Shown one piece after another: positions 26,704 through 36,742 of a DNA stretch of 64,000 nucleotides (within the stretch, counting starts at the first letter, position 1; every line of letters begins with the position of its first letter). Source of the DNA: Wenzhouxiangella limi (GTDB lineage: Bacteria > Pseudomonadota > Gammaproteobacteria > Xanthomonadales > Wenzhouxiangellaceae). A model generated the notes under the pieces. The model was not told where the DNA came from, made no database searches, and saw only the letters and a program-made list of their open reading frames with translations. Made by a program: the position numbers and the translations under genes. The stretch is from contig NZ_JAAGSC010000044.1 in assembly GCF_010499265.1 (NCBI RefSeq), forward strand, positions 341,266-405,265, given 5' to 3'.

Positions 26704-27357
26704 ATGCAGATCGCCGCGACCAATCCTTCTCCGCCGATCGCCAGGGTGGCGCCGACGCAGACGCGTTCTGAGAACGAAGCGCGGCCGGACCCTGAGGGTG
26801 AGAGCGCACGCGGGGAACAGACCGACCGATCGGAATCAGACGCCCAACGCGGCCCGCTGGAACTGACCGAGGCCGAGCAGGCGCAGGTGCGGGAACTGCA
26901 GCAGCGCGATCGTGAGGTCAGGGCGCACGAGCTGGCCCACGTGGCCGCCGGCGGGGCCTATGTCACCGCGCCCGCTTCTTACCAGTACGAGGTCGGCCCG
27001 GATGGTCGCCGTTACGCCGTCGGTGGTGAGGTCTCGATCGACACCAGCGTGCCGTCCGACCCCGAAGAAGCCCTGGCCAAGGCGCAGATCATTCAGCGCG
27101 CGGCCTTGGCCCCGGTCGATCCTTCGGCGCAGGACTACCAGGTTGCCGCAAAGGCGCGACAGATGGCGATCGAGGCGCGCAGCGAACTGGCGGCCGAGCG
27201 GCTGGAAGAGACCAGCTCCGCCGGAGAACGGGCCGAGGGCGAGCGAGGGCCTGATCAGTCTGATGAAGCCGGTGTGGCTGCCGCGGCCGCCGATCGGGTG
27301 CCGCTTGTCACCGAACAGTCGCTCGCCCCGCAAACGCGCTTTAGCCTGTTTGCCTGA
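26704..27357 (+). CDS. SprA-related putative metalloprotease
   Basis: 217 residues. A charged, low-complexity N terminus (1-55) leads into LTEAEQAQVRELQQRDREVR and then AHELAHVAAGGAYV, whose HELAH is an HExxH zinc site. It continues YQYEVGPDGRRYAVGGEVSIDTS, the hallmark of the SprA-related family, a putative metalloprotease catalytic domain widespread in Proteobacteria and of unproven function. The C terminus is Ala/Glu-rich with no membrane segment. It lies between the tRNA-Arg repeats and the V-ATPase operon and is not clearly part of either. Confidence 0.85.
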   Translation: MQIAATNPSPPIARVAPTQTRSENEARPDPEGESARGEQTDRSESDAQRGPLELTEAEQAQVRELQQRDREVRAHELAHVAAGGAYVTAPASYQYEVGPDGRRYAVGGEVSIDTSVPSDPEEALAKAQIIQRAALAPVDPSAQDYQVAAKARQMAIEARSELAAERLEETSSAGERAEGERGPDQSDEAGVAAAAADRVPLVTEQSLAPQTRFSLFA

Positions 27358-27384
27358 AATCTAAGGGCTTCAGGGGCCATCGAA

Positions 27385-27398
27385 TTGACGTGCGTCAA
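27385..27398. promoter_or_regulatory. FNR/CRP-family-like palindrome upstream of V-ATPase operon
   Basis: TTGACGTGCGTCAA, a perfect 14-bp palindrome that differs from the FNR consensus TTGAT-N4-ATCAA at one base per half. If it is centred at -41.5, the -10 hexamer falls on TACGCT at 27421-27426. The first operon gene starts about 195 bases downstream, leaving a leader of about 160 bases with no evident gene. Confidence 0.5.
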
Positions 27399-27593
27399 GT
27401 GCTGTGGCCGCCGTCCGCGGTACGCTCAAACTGCCCTGGAGGAAGGGCGGTAAAGACAACCATATTGCCCGCGGGAAACGGATTGATTTCACGGCTTCCC
27501 GGCGGCTGATCGTTGGTCAGGACCGGAAGGTTCGGCAGTGATCATCTCCGCTACCGAGGCTTCCCGGCGTTTTTGATGAGACGGGAGGGCAGC

Positions 27594-27941
27594 ATGTCGG
27601 GCGAGGACAGAGCGCGGCAGATCGAGTCGGCGGATGCGATCCGCGATGTGCTCGGGGCGGAAGCGGGTATTCGACGCAAGGTCGCGGCCTGTCGGGAAGA
27701 AGTTGCCGCGGCTGTGGCGGCCGAGCAGGAGCGCGCTCGTGCGATCGAGCAGCGCACCAGCGAGCGGCTGTCCCGTCTCCACGCCCATTGCGAACACCAG
27801 ATCGAGGCGCGCACGTCCACGCTGCGGGCCCGCGCCGGCAGTGAAGCACCCGCCGCCCAGCTGGACGAGGCCGATCGCGACCGTTTGCGAGCGGCAGCCG
27901 AGCGCCTGTCGGCGCGCCTGACGGGGGCCGTCGATGGCTGA
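27594..27941 (+). CDS. V/A-type ATPase peripheral stalk subunit (G/H-like)
   Basis: 115 residues from ATG 27594, preceded by GGGAGGG. Almost wholly helical and charged, with long Ala/Glu/Arg heptad-like stretches (CREEVAAAVAAEQERARAIEQ) typical of the stalk subunit paired with E. Assignment rests on shape, length and first place in the V-ATPase operon, as in Thermus-type operons. It overlaps the next gene by 8 bases. Confidence 0.7.
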   Translation: MSGEDRARQIESADAIRDVLGAEAGIRRKVAACREEVAAAVAAEQERARAIEQRTSERLSRLHAHCEHQIEARTSTLRARAGSEAPAAQLDEADRDRLRAAAERLSARLTGAVDG

Positions 27942-28719
27942 ATCGGCCCGGGTCGGATATCTGCAGGCCCGTCTCCAGGCCCGCCATGGCCAGCGTCCCG
28001 GCGAGGTGGATTGGCGCTTGATCGAGTCCAGCGTTGATCTGCTCCACTATTTGGATGCGGTGCGCGCAACTGCGCTCAAGCGCTGGGTGAGGGGCGTTTC
28101 GCCGGACTCCTCGGCGGCAGAAATCGAGATGCTGCTGCGGGCCAACTGGCGCGACGGCGTGGTGCAGGCCTCGACCTGGGCGCCGGGCCCCTGGCGCGAG
28201 ATGCTGCTCTGGTGCCGCTGGCTGCCGGAATTGCCGGTCTTGGCCCACCTGCTCGACGGCGGCGGGGTTCGCGCCTGGATGCGCAGCGACCCGGTGATCC
28301 GGTCTTTCGCCTTCGACGACCCCGGCGCCTGCCTGTCAGCCCTGGCCGACACCGAGCTGGCGCCCATGCAGCCGCTGCTGCAGGCCGGAGAAGGCGTGCG
28401 CTCGGCCTGGCAATCCGTTTTGTGTGATCTCGTCCCGGGCACGGTCTCATCACCGGCCGGGGATGCGCTTGAGCAGCTCGACCGGCTGCTGGAGGGACAT
28501 CGCGTGGCGATGCTCGAGGCTCCGGAGCAGGGCGACGGTCAAGCGCTGCGCAAGGAACTGGGCGCGCGTTTTTTGCGCGTGTTCCGGCGTGCCGCCGGCA
28601 CCGCAGCGGTGGTCTTCGCCTTCCTCGGCCTGGAGGCGCTCGAGGCCGAGCGGGTGCGCGCCGGACTGGTTACCCGCCGCCTGCTCAGGCGCGTACCGGA
28701 GGGCCTGACATGGGCTTGA
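27934..28719 (+). CDS. putative V/A-type ATPase subunit C/d-like protein
   Basis: 261 residues, predicted helical, no membrane segment. It starts RVGYLQARLQARHG, resembling the opening helix of V-ATPase subunit C (AC39/d), the socket joining rotor shaft to membrane ring. WLPELPVLAHLLDGGGVRAWM and a C-terminal AFLGLEALEAERVRAGLVTRRL segment fit that fold only loosely. Operon position (between stalk subunit and subunit I, overlaps of 8 and 10 bases) makes it the only candidate for the otherwise missing C subunit. A lineage-specific protein is the alternative. Confidence 0.6.
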   Translation: MAESARVGYLQARLQARHGQRPGEVDWRLIESSVDLLHYLDAVRATALKRWVRGVSPDSSAAEIEMLLRANWRDGVVQASTWAPGPWREMLLWCRWLPELPVLAHLLDGGGVRAWMRSDPVIRSFAFDDPGACLSALADTELAPMQPLLQAGEGVRSAWQSVLCDLVPGTVSSPAGDALEQLDRLLEGHRVAMLEAPEQGDGQALRKELGARFLRVFRRAAGTAAVVFAFLGLEALEAERVRAGLVTRRLLRRVPEGLTWA

Positions 28720-30557
28720 GACCGGGCACGGCCTGCTGGTTCGAGCTGCTGGTGCCGCGCGCCGATCTGGCCCGTACCCTGGCCCGCCTGGCCGAAACGC
28801 AAACCGTGGAACTGGAGACCGAACAGCGGCCGGACCGTCCCTTCGAGCTGCCCGGCCTGACCGCCGCGGTGGCCGAATTCAATGATCTGGAACGGCGGCT
28901 GTCGGGCTGGTGGCCGGAGGGACAGTTGCCGTCGCTGGATCGGTCCATGGACCCGGTCGCGGCCATGGAAGATGCGCTGGCGCGTCTGCGCGTCTGGGCC
29001 GCAGAAGCCGAGCCGCTGATCGATCAGGCCGAGCGGCACGAAACCGAACTGGCTCGGCTGGATGAACTCGATCGTCTCGTGGCCGGCGACAACCCGGCGC
29101 TGCCGGCCTTCGAGCGGCTCGCCGAGGCCGGTCCCTGGCTGGCCGCGCGCCTGTACCGTCTGCCGCCTGATTCCCAGCCGGACGACTGGCCGGCCTCCAT
29201 CCTGACCCAGTTTCTGGTCGACGCCGACGGCCAGCGCTACGTCCTCGCCGTGGGCCCGGACGACGCGGTGAGCCGGCTCGATGAGCGCATGACGGCGATC
29301 AAGGCCCGTCGGCTGATGATGCCGGCCTGGCTGCCCGATGAACCGCAGGCGGCGCGGAACGCGCTGGCCGAGCGCCGGGCGCAGGCCGAGCAGGCCCGGC
29401 GCCAGGTGGGCGAGCGCATCGCCGAGCTCCACGAGCGCCACCAGATCGCGCCGGCCCTGGGGGTGATGGCGCTGATGCAATGGTTTGCCGGTCACGCCCC
29501 GGCGCTGCCGATGACCGAGCATTTCGTCCTGGTGACTGGCTGGTGCAGCGATCCGGACGGGGCCGAGCTCGACCGGGTTCTGGCCGAATCCAACGTCGAG
29601 CACGTGCTGCGGCGCGCCGATCCGCCGGCCGGGCTGGACGTGCCGGTGATCATGCGCAATCCCCGCTGGGCCAAGCCGTTCGAGATTTTCGCCAATCTGC
29701 TGGGAACGCCTGGTTCGACCGAGGTCGATCCAAGCCGCCTGCTGGCGGTGATCACCCCGCTGATGTTCGGCTTCATGTTCGGCGATGTCGGCCAGGGCGC
29801 GGTGTTGCTGGGGCTGGGCCTGTGGCTGCGCAAGCGCATCCCGGTGTTTGCCTTGCTGGTGCCGTTCGGTGCCGCCGCGATCGTGTTCGGTTTCCTGTTC
29901 GGCAGCATTTTCGCCAACGAGCACTTGATCCCGGCGCTGTGGATGCACCCGATCGATCACCCGACCACGATCATGGCGATCGCGGTGGGTTTCGGCGTGT
30001 GCGTGATCGCCACCGGCCTGTTGTTCGACGCCCTGCGCTGCCTGTGGCGCGGCGCGGGACTGCATTGGCTGGCCACCCGCGCCGGCCTGGTGCTGGCTTA
30101 CTTCGGCATTCTCGGCGCGCTGCTGCGGCCTGAGCTGCTCAACCTGGCGTGGCTGGGCTTTGCCTGGTTCGTGCTGGGCTCGGTGGGCGTGGCCGAACGC
30201 CAGCGCCTGATGGAACTCCCCAAGGCCCTGGGCGAACTGCTGGAAGGCATGCTGCAGCTGCTGGTCAACACCATCTCTTTCGTGCGCGTCGGGGCCTTCG
30301 CGCTGGCTCATGCCGGCCTGTCGGCGGCCGTGTTCGGAATGGCCGATGCCGCCGGCGGCGGGCTGGCGGGCCTGATCGTCATCATCCTCGGCAACGCCAT
30401 CGTGATCGCGCTGGAAGGGCTGATCGTCGGCATCCAGACCACCCGCCTGATGCTGTTTGAATTCTTTATCCGTTTTTTGACCGCCGAGGGCCGCCGGTTC
30501 AAGCCGCTGACCGGTCCCGGCGCCGTTTTCCGACCCACCGGGAGAAGTTCGACATGA
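28710..30557 (+). CDS. V/A-type ATPase subunit I (membrane stator, a-like)
   Basis: 615 residues. The N-terminal cytoplasmic half (1-335) is helical and coiled-coil rich; the C-terminal half has about seven to eight membrane helices beginning near LLAVITPLMFGFMFGDVGQG, the best conserved subunit I signature. A late FVRVGAFALAHAGLSAAVFG helix probably carries the half-channel residues facing the c ring. Subunit I forms the ion path and holds the peripheral stalks. The end overlaps subunit K by 4 bases. Confidence 0.93.
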   Translation: MGLRPGTACWFELLVPRADLARTLARLAETQTVELETEQRPDRPFELPGLTAAVAEFNDLERRLSGWWPEGQLPSLDRSMDPVAAMEDALARLRVWAAEAEPLIDQAERHETELARLDELDRLVAGDNPALPAFERLAEAGPWLAARLYRLPPDSQPDDWPASILTQFLVDADGQRYVLAVGPDDAVSRLDERMTAIKARRLMMPAWLPDEPQAARNALAERRAQAEQARRQVGERIAELHERHQIAPALGVMALMQWFAGHAPALPMTEHFVLVTGWCSDPDGAELDRVLAESNVEHVLRRADPPAGLDVPVIMRNPRWAKPFEIFANLLGTPGSTEVDPSRLLAVITPLMFGFMFGDVGQGAVLLGLGLWLRKRIPVFALLVPFGAAAIVFGFLFGSIFANEHLIPALWMHPIDHPTTIMAIAVGFGVCVIATGLLFDALRCLWRGAGLHWLATRAGLVLAYFGILGALLRPELLNLAWLGFAWFVLGSVGVAERQRLMELPKALGELLEGMLQLLVNTISFVRVGAFALAHAGLSAAVFGMADAAGGGLAGLIVIILGNAIVIALEGLIVGIQTTRLMLFEFFIRFLTAEGRRFKPLTGPGAVFRPTGRSST

Positions 30558-30907
30558 AACTGGGAACCATCATCGTGCTGGCGCTGGGCGCCGTGATTGC
30601 CTGCCTGGCGCTGACGGCCACCTATCTGGTCTTTACCTCAAGCATGGCCAGCGCCCAGGAGGGCGGGATGCTGGTCGAAGTGGTCGATCCGTCTGTGATG
30701 CGCTGGGGCTTTCTCTCGGCCGCGCTTGCCGCCGGTCTGGCCGCGGCCGGGGCCGGCTATGCCGTGGCTCACGTCGGCAGCGCCGCGGTCGGTGCCCTGG
30801 CCGAGAAGCCGGACCTGATGGGCCGGGTGCTGGTCATCGTCGGCCTGGCCGAAGGCGTGGCCATCTACGGCCTGATCATCGCCATCCTGATTCTCAACCA
30901 GCTCTAG
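30554..30907 (+). CDS. V/A-type ATPase subunit K (membrane rotor, c-like)
   Basis: 117 residues. An N-terminal hydrophobic segment (about 5-27) precedes a two-helix hairpin. The hairpin has a Gly/Ala-rich first helix (LSAALAAGLAAAGAGYAVAH) and a second helix bearing the ion-binding Glu in GLAEGVAIYGL. It is a single-hairpin form, like Thermus, rather than the four-helix form of Enterococcus NtpK. Whether protons or sodium are moved cannot be settled from these residues alone. Confidence 0.9.
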   Translation: MKLGTIIVLALGAVIACLALTATYLVFTSSMASAQEGGMLVEVVDPSVMRWGFLSAALAAGLAAAGAGYAVAHVGSAAVGALAEKPDLMGRVLVIVGLAEGVAIYGLIIAILILNQL

Positions 30908-30910
30908 ACG

Positions 30911-31222
30911 ATGGACCGTCCGGCCGTCACTCGCCCCGTCGTGATCAGCGACCGCTTGACCGCCGCCGGCTTCCGGTTGGCGGGTCTGGAAACCGCGGTG
31001 GCCACGCCCGAAGACGTGCGCGAGCAGCTGCGCGCTGCCCTGCGCGGTCACCGTCCCATCCTGCTGACCGCCGACCTGGCCGAGCACCTGCCGCCCGACG
31101 AACTCGCCGGCATCATCCGCCGGGCGCGGCCACCGCTGGCCGTGGTGCCTGACGTCAGCGGCCACGGGCGCAGTCCGGATCTGGCCGGCAGGGTGCATCG
31201 AGCGCTCGGAGTCGAGACATGA
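30911..31222 (+). CDS. V/A-type ATPase subunit F
   Basis: 103 residues, small alpha/beta protein of the central shaft. It begins RPVVISDRLTAAGFRLAGLE and continues ILLTADLAEHLP, matching the subunit F pattern of a strand, a G-F-x-L-x-G turn and a response-regulator-like fold. The start is 3 bases after subunit K and the end overlaps subunit E by 4 bases. In Thermus the corresponding subunit regulates ATP hydrolysis. Confidence 0.85.
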   Translation: MDRPAVTRPVVISDRLTAAGFRLAGLETAVATPEDVREQLRAALRGHRPILLTADLAEHLPPDELAGIIRRARPPLAVVPDVSGHGRSPDLAGRVHRALGVET

Positions 31223-31826
31223 ACAAGAACGGATTACTGAATCTGCTTGAAACGTCCGGCGAACAGCAGTGCCGCGACCTGCGCTCGGAAGGGGCAACAA
31301 AGGTCGCCGAGCTGCGCCGCAAGGCTTTCGCCCGGGCGCGACAGCGGGTCAGCGCGGCCATTGCCGAGGAGCGCAAGCGCATGGACCAGGCGATCGGCCG
31401 GGTCGAGGCAGAAGTCGAGACCACCCTGCGCCAGCGCCTGCTCGCCCACGATGCCGCACTGGTCGAGCAAGGCCGCCGCGTGCTGATCGAGAATCTGCAG
31501 CGGCGCTGGCAGGATCCCGACGCGCGCAGCGCCTGGGCCGCCACCCTGGTGGACGAGGCGGCGAACGTGGTGATTGCGCGCGATTGGCGGGTCGAATGTC
31601 CAAACGGCTGGCCCGGAGAAGAGCAGGCCGAGCTCGCTCGACGCGCGGCCGAGGCGCACGGTGCGCGCGTCGAGATCGTTCCCTCCGACTCGCTCGAGGC
31701 CGGACTGAAGCTGGTCAGCGGTGGCCTGGTCGTGGACATGAGCCTGGCTGGCCTGCTGGTCGATGAGGATTTCATCGACGGCGCCCTGCTCGATCTGGTC
31801 GGACGGGCGAGTGCGGGAGAAGCGTC

Positions 31827-31830
<4 letters not shown>
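31219..31830 (+). CDS. V/A-type ATPase subunit E (peripheral stalk)
   Basis: 203 residues. The N-terminal half is a long charged helix (CRDLRSEGATKVAELRRKAF), which pairs with the G/H-like subunit. The C-terminal globular part ends GGLVVDMSLAGLLVDEDFID, a typical subunit E close. It overlaps subunits F and A by 4 bases each. Confidence 0.87.
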
Positions 31831-33573
<1,743 letters not shown>

Positions 33574-33584
<11 letters not shown>

Positions 33585-34965
33585 TGTCATCCTCAGCGGC
33601 GCCCTGACCGGGCTGGAAGGCCCGTTGCTGTTTGCCCGCCGCGAAGCCAACGTGGCCTTGAACGACGCCGTCGAGGTCATCGGTCGCGAGGGCCGGGGGC
33701 GGGTCGGCCGGGTATCGGCGCTGGACGAGGAAGCCATGGTCATCGAGGTGCTTGAATCGACCACCGGGCTGGACCTGGACGGGACCCGCATCCGCATCCG
33801 CCAGCGGCCGCTGGAAATGGCGCTGGGCCCCGGTCTGCTGGGTCGGGTGTTCAACAGCGTCGGGGCGCCGATCGACGGCGGTCCGGCGCTGCCGGCCGAG
33901 CGCCGCCAGCGCGTCGACGGCATGGCCATCAACCCGGCCGCGCGCGACCTGCCGCGCGATTTCATCGAGACCACGGTCTCGACCATCGATTTGATGAACA
34001 GCCTGGTCCGGGGCCAGAAGCTGCCGCTGTTTTCCTGCGGCGGCCTGCCGCACGATCGCCTGGCCACCCAGATCGCCCAGCGTGCCCGGCTGCGCGACGC
34101 CCAGGCCGGCGAGTTCTGCGTGGTCTTCGTCGGCATCGGTGTGCCCTACGACACCGCCGAGAACTTCCGCTACGCGATGGAGAAATCCGGCGCCCTGGCG
34201 CACACGGCGATGTTTCTCAACCACGCCGACGAGCCGTCCACCCAGCGCCTGCTGACCCCCAGGTTCGCGCTGACCGCGGCCGAGTACCTGGCCTTTGTCG
34301 AAGACCGGCACGTGCTGGTGGTGATGACCGACATGACCAACTACTGCGAAGCCCTGCGCGAGGTCTCGGCCAGCCACGGCGAGATCCCCAGCCGCAAGGG
34401 CTATCCCGGCTACATGTACTCCGACCTGGCGACCATTTTCGAGCGCGCCGGCTGCATCAAGGGCCTGCCGGGAACCCTGACCCAGCTGCCCATTCTGACC
34501 ATGCCCGGCGACGATATCGGCCACCCCATCCCGGACCTGACCGGCTACATCACCGAGGGCCAGATCGTGCTCGGGCGCGAGCTCGACCGCAAGGGCGTCT
34601 ACCCGCCGGTCGAGGTGCTGCCCAGCCTGTCGCGTCTGATGGACGCCGGCACCGGCAAGGGCTATACCCATCCCGACCACCCGGCGCTTTCGAATCAGCT
34701 GTTCGCCTGCTACGCGCGCGCCAGCCGGGCGCGCGTGCTGGCTTCGGTCATGGGCGTCGACGGACTGCCGGAAACCGACCGCCGCTTTCTCGAATTCGGC
34801 GATGCTTTTGAGGAACGCCTGGTCAGCCAGCAATACCCGCGCACGCTCGAAGAAAGCATGGCGCTGGGCTGGGAGCTTCTGCGCGCTCTGCCGGTGTCAG
34901 AGCTGACGCGGCTGTCGGGCGAGCAGCTGGCCTGCTACATTGAAGCCCCGGCCGAGGCCGGCTAG
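33574..34965 (+). CDS. V/A-type ATPase subunit B
   Basis: 463 residues from ATG 33574, eight bases after AAGGAGG; an in-frame start 57 bases earlier has no such site. Non-catalytic nucleotide-binding partner of subunit A: the P-loop position reads SCGGLPHDRLATQIA, lacking Walker A, as expected for B. The segment VVMTDMTNYCEALREVSASHG and the late GYMYSDLATIFERAG are strongly conserved. The stop is 6 bases before subunit D. Confidence 0.95.
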
Positions 34966-34971
34966 CGCGCC

Positions 34972-35583
34972 GTGGCCGGGACCGAGACCAGCCCGACCCG
35001 CAGCGCCTTTCTCGAGCTGCAGGACGAGCGCCAGGTCGTGCGCGAGGGCTTCGAGTTCCTCGACGAGAAGCGCGTCATCCTGGCCCAGGAAATGCTGCAC
35101 CGGCTGGAAGTCTTTCAGCTTGATCGAGGCCGCTACCAGGCCCTGCACGCCGAGGCCGTGGTCGCCGTGGCCCGCGCCCTGGGCCGACACGGGCTCGATG
35201 GGCTGGAAGTCCAGCCGCCGCAGGTGCTCAAGTCAGCCAGGCTTGATCTGCGCGAGCAGCCTTTTCTCGGCGTGAGTCTGGTCGATGCCGAACTGGACCT
35301 GGAGCCGGGTGCGGCTGAACCGGCAGTCAATCCCTCGCCGGAGGCCAGGCGCTGTGCCGCAGCCTTTGGCGAACTCACCCGGCTGGCGCTGGCCATGGCG
35401 GTCCAGCGATCCTGCCTCGAGCGCCTGATTGACGAATACATCCGCACCGAGCGCCGCGCCCGCGCGCTGGAAAACGTGGTCCTGCCTGAAATCACCGAAT
35501 CGCTGGAATTCATCAACGAGCAGCTCGAAGCGGTTGACCAGGAAGAAGCCATCCGCGTCAGGACCGCGCGCAAAAGCGATTGA
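34972..35583 (+). CDS. V/A-type ATPase subunit D (central shaft)
   Basis: 203 residues, GTG start at 34972, the only start close after subunit B. Helical hairpin protein: the N-terminal [20 protein letters not shown] (usual P-T-[RK]-x-x-L motif) and C-terminal [17 protein letters not shown] are diagnostic of subunit D, the rotor axle inside the A3B3 ring. Last gene of the operon. The -35 box of the next tRNA promoter overlaps its stop codon. Confidence 0.92.
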   Translation: MAGTETSPTRSAFLELQDERQVVREGFEFLDEKRVILAQEMLHRLEVFQLDRGRYQALHAEAVVAVARALGRHGLDGLEVQPPQVLKSARLDLREQPFLGVSLVDAELDLEPGAAEPAVNPSPEARRCAAAFGELTRLALAMAVQRSCLERLIDEYIRTERRARALENVVLPEITESLEFINEQLEAVDQEEAIRVRTARKSD

Positions 35584-35608
35584 CCGGAACCAGGCCAGCG
35601 CCTACAAT
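35580..35608 (+). promoter_or_regulatory. sigma-70 promoter of tRNA-Pro
   Basis: TTGACC at 35580-35585 (spanning the atpD-like stop codon), a 17-base spacer and TACAAT at 35603-35608, 16 bases before the tRNA. It is probably the promoter for the whole Pro-Arg tRNA pair. Confidence 0.8.
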
Positions 35609-35624
35609 CGACCGGCTATATGTT

Positions 35625-35701
35625 CGGGGTGTAGCGCAGCCTGGTAGCGCAACTGCTTTGGGAGCAGTAGGTCGCAGGTTCAAATCCTGCCACCCCGACC
35701 A
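35625..35701 (+). tRNA. tRNA-Pro(TGG)
   Basis: 77 bases with CCA. Acceptor CGGGGTG with CACCCCG, loop TTTGGGA giving TGG, T loop TTCAAAT. Confidence 0.95.
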
Positions 35702-35752
35702 AAAATGACTTGATTTTGCGCCCGTAGCTCAACTGGATAGAGCATCGGCCTT

Positions 35753-36446
35753 TGAGCAGCGCAGCCTTCGGGTTGCGTGACAAAAGGAGCCCCTGTCGGG
35801 AAACGGAACCGGCAGGGTGGACTGCACTGTAACGGGGAAACCTTAGCGGCGGCCGCGGCCGGCCGATGGCAATCCCGTGGAAACCGTCGGTTGCCCTATC
35901 CGATGGAGTAAGATGTGTGGCGGGTTGGTTTTGGCCTTCTGCCATGCATCACACCAAGGAAAAAGGTGACCTGGGAGTCTTGAAGGCTCAGGTGGATTTG
36001 TTCGAGCAGGGATTTACGATCCTGCAGCCGCTGACCGAGCACGCCCCGTTTGATCTGGTGGCGTATCGAGGAGGACGCTTCGTTCGGATACAGGTCAAAT
36101 ATCGCAGATTGGACCGCACGGGAAAATTGGAAGTCAAGTTCTGGACTTCCTGGGCCGACAGAAATGGAACCCATAGCGTGCCAGTCGACAAGAACGAGGT
36201 CGACGTCTACTGTGTTTATTGCCCGGATACGGATGAATGCTATTACCTTGATCCTGGTCAATTTGGCTACTCGGCCTGCCTGAGGGTAAGGGCGACCAAG
36301 AATCGTCAATCGCGCGGCGTTCGTTTCGCGAGCGACTTTCGACGGGTTCCGTAGAGACTATACGTGCAGCACCTGAGAAGGTGAAGAGATAGTCCAGACC
36401 ACAAACCCGGCCCAGGGCCGGGGCCGCGAAAGCGGTAGTTGGTAAG
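35753..36446 (+). mobile_element. group I intron in tRNA-Arg(TCT), with homing endonuclease ORF
   Basis: 694 bases. Core helices found by eye: P2 CCCTGTCGG/CCGGCAGGG (35791-35799, 35809-35817); P3 CTGCAC/GTGCAG (35822-35827, 36364-36369); P4 ACGGG/CCCGT (35832-35836, 35874-35878); P7 GACTAT/ATAGTC (36356-36361, 36389-36394); P8 CACC/GGTG (36370-36383). The GGGGAAACCTTAGCGG and AAGAGATAGTCC strings match the Q and S elements of the Azoarcus tRNA-Ile intron. The insert between P4 and P7 holds the endonuclease ORF, probably in the P6 loop. The 3' end has a GCGAAAGC tetraloop hairpin and a terminal G. P1 was not settled. Confidence 0.92.
35944..36354 (+). CDS. PD-(D/E)XK homing endonuclease of the group I intron
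   Basis: 136 residues from ATG 35944 (MHHTKEKGDLGVLKAQVDLF). The frame opens earlier at 35866, but that start is inside the P4/P5 ribozyme helices and adds no family sequence. Predicted PD-(D/E)XK residues: Glu6 in TKEKGD, Asp37 in APFDLVAYRGGR, and Q50-x-K52 in RIQVKYRR. The Q-x-K variant and short length are those I recall for the cyanobacterial tRNA-intron enzyme I-Ssp6803I. It likely cuts intronless tRNA-Arg genes to drive homing. The TAG stop ends one base before P7, so the coding sequence runs up against the ribozyme core. GC is lower than in neighbouring genes. Confidence 0.87.
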   Translation: MHHTKEKGDLGVLKAQVDLFEQGFTILQPLTEHAPFDLVAYRGGRFVRIQVKYRRLDRTGKLEVKFWTSWADRNGTHSVPVDKNEVDVYCVYCPDTDECYYLDPGQFGYSACLRVRATKNRQSRGVRFASDFRRVP

Positions 36447-36543
36447 CTAAGCCGGCGGTTGCAGGTTCGAGTCCTGCCGGGCGCGCCATGACATTCGGTC
36501 CGGGTTACAATACCGGGCTCGGAAAAATAAAAGTTTTGCCTGT

Positions 36544-36620
36544 GGTGGGCGTAGCTCAGTTGGTAGAGCACTGGATTGTGGCTCCAGAGGTCGCGGGTTC
36601 AACCCCCGTCGCTCACCCCA
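36544..36620 (+). tRNA. tRNA-His(GTG)
   Basis: Includes the extra 5' G (position -1, base 36544) facing C73. Acceptor GTGGGCG/CGCTCAC, loop TTGTGGC giving GTG, encoded CCA at 36618-36620. A TACAAT at 36506-36511 may be its -10 element. Confidence 0.93.
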
Positions 36621-36626
36621 CCCATC

Positions 36627-36702
<76 letters not shown>

Positions 36703-36742
36703 AATTCCCTTATCGATTCACGGATACACGAGACGATCGAGC

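Larger units (their letters stand above)
35718..36488 (+). tRNA. tRNA-Arg(TCT), interrupted by a group I intron
   Basis: Exons 35718-35752 and 36447-36488 join to a 77-base tRNA with CCA. Acceptor GCGCCCG/CGGGCGC, T stem GCAGG/CCTGC, anticodon stem TCGGC/GCCGG, loop CTT|CTAA giving TCT. The break lies between anticodon positions 34 and 35. This junction puts a G as last intron base and a T as last exon base, as group I splicing requires. Without splicing no functional tRNA is possible. Confidence 0.93.

Noticed and set aside
26352-26771. 139-codon frame across the tRNA-Arg repeats
   Set aside because: It lies in non-coding repeats and ends inside the SprA-like gene in another frame.
28539-30311. 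590-codon frame antisense to subunit I, rich in Gln, His and Arg
   Set aside because: Typical antisense composition; no domain or start site.
35866-35943. Earlier start for the homing endonuclease
   Set aside because: These codons lie in the P4/P5 ribozyme helices and add no family sequence.
35944-36354. Foreign ORF disrupting the tRNA as a simple insertion
   Set aside because: The flanking bases form group I core helices and allow exact tRNA restoration, so this is an intron, not a dead insertion.
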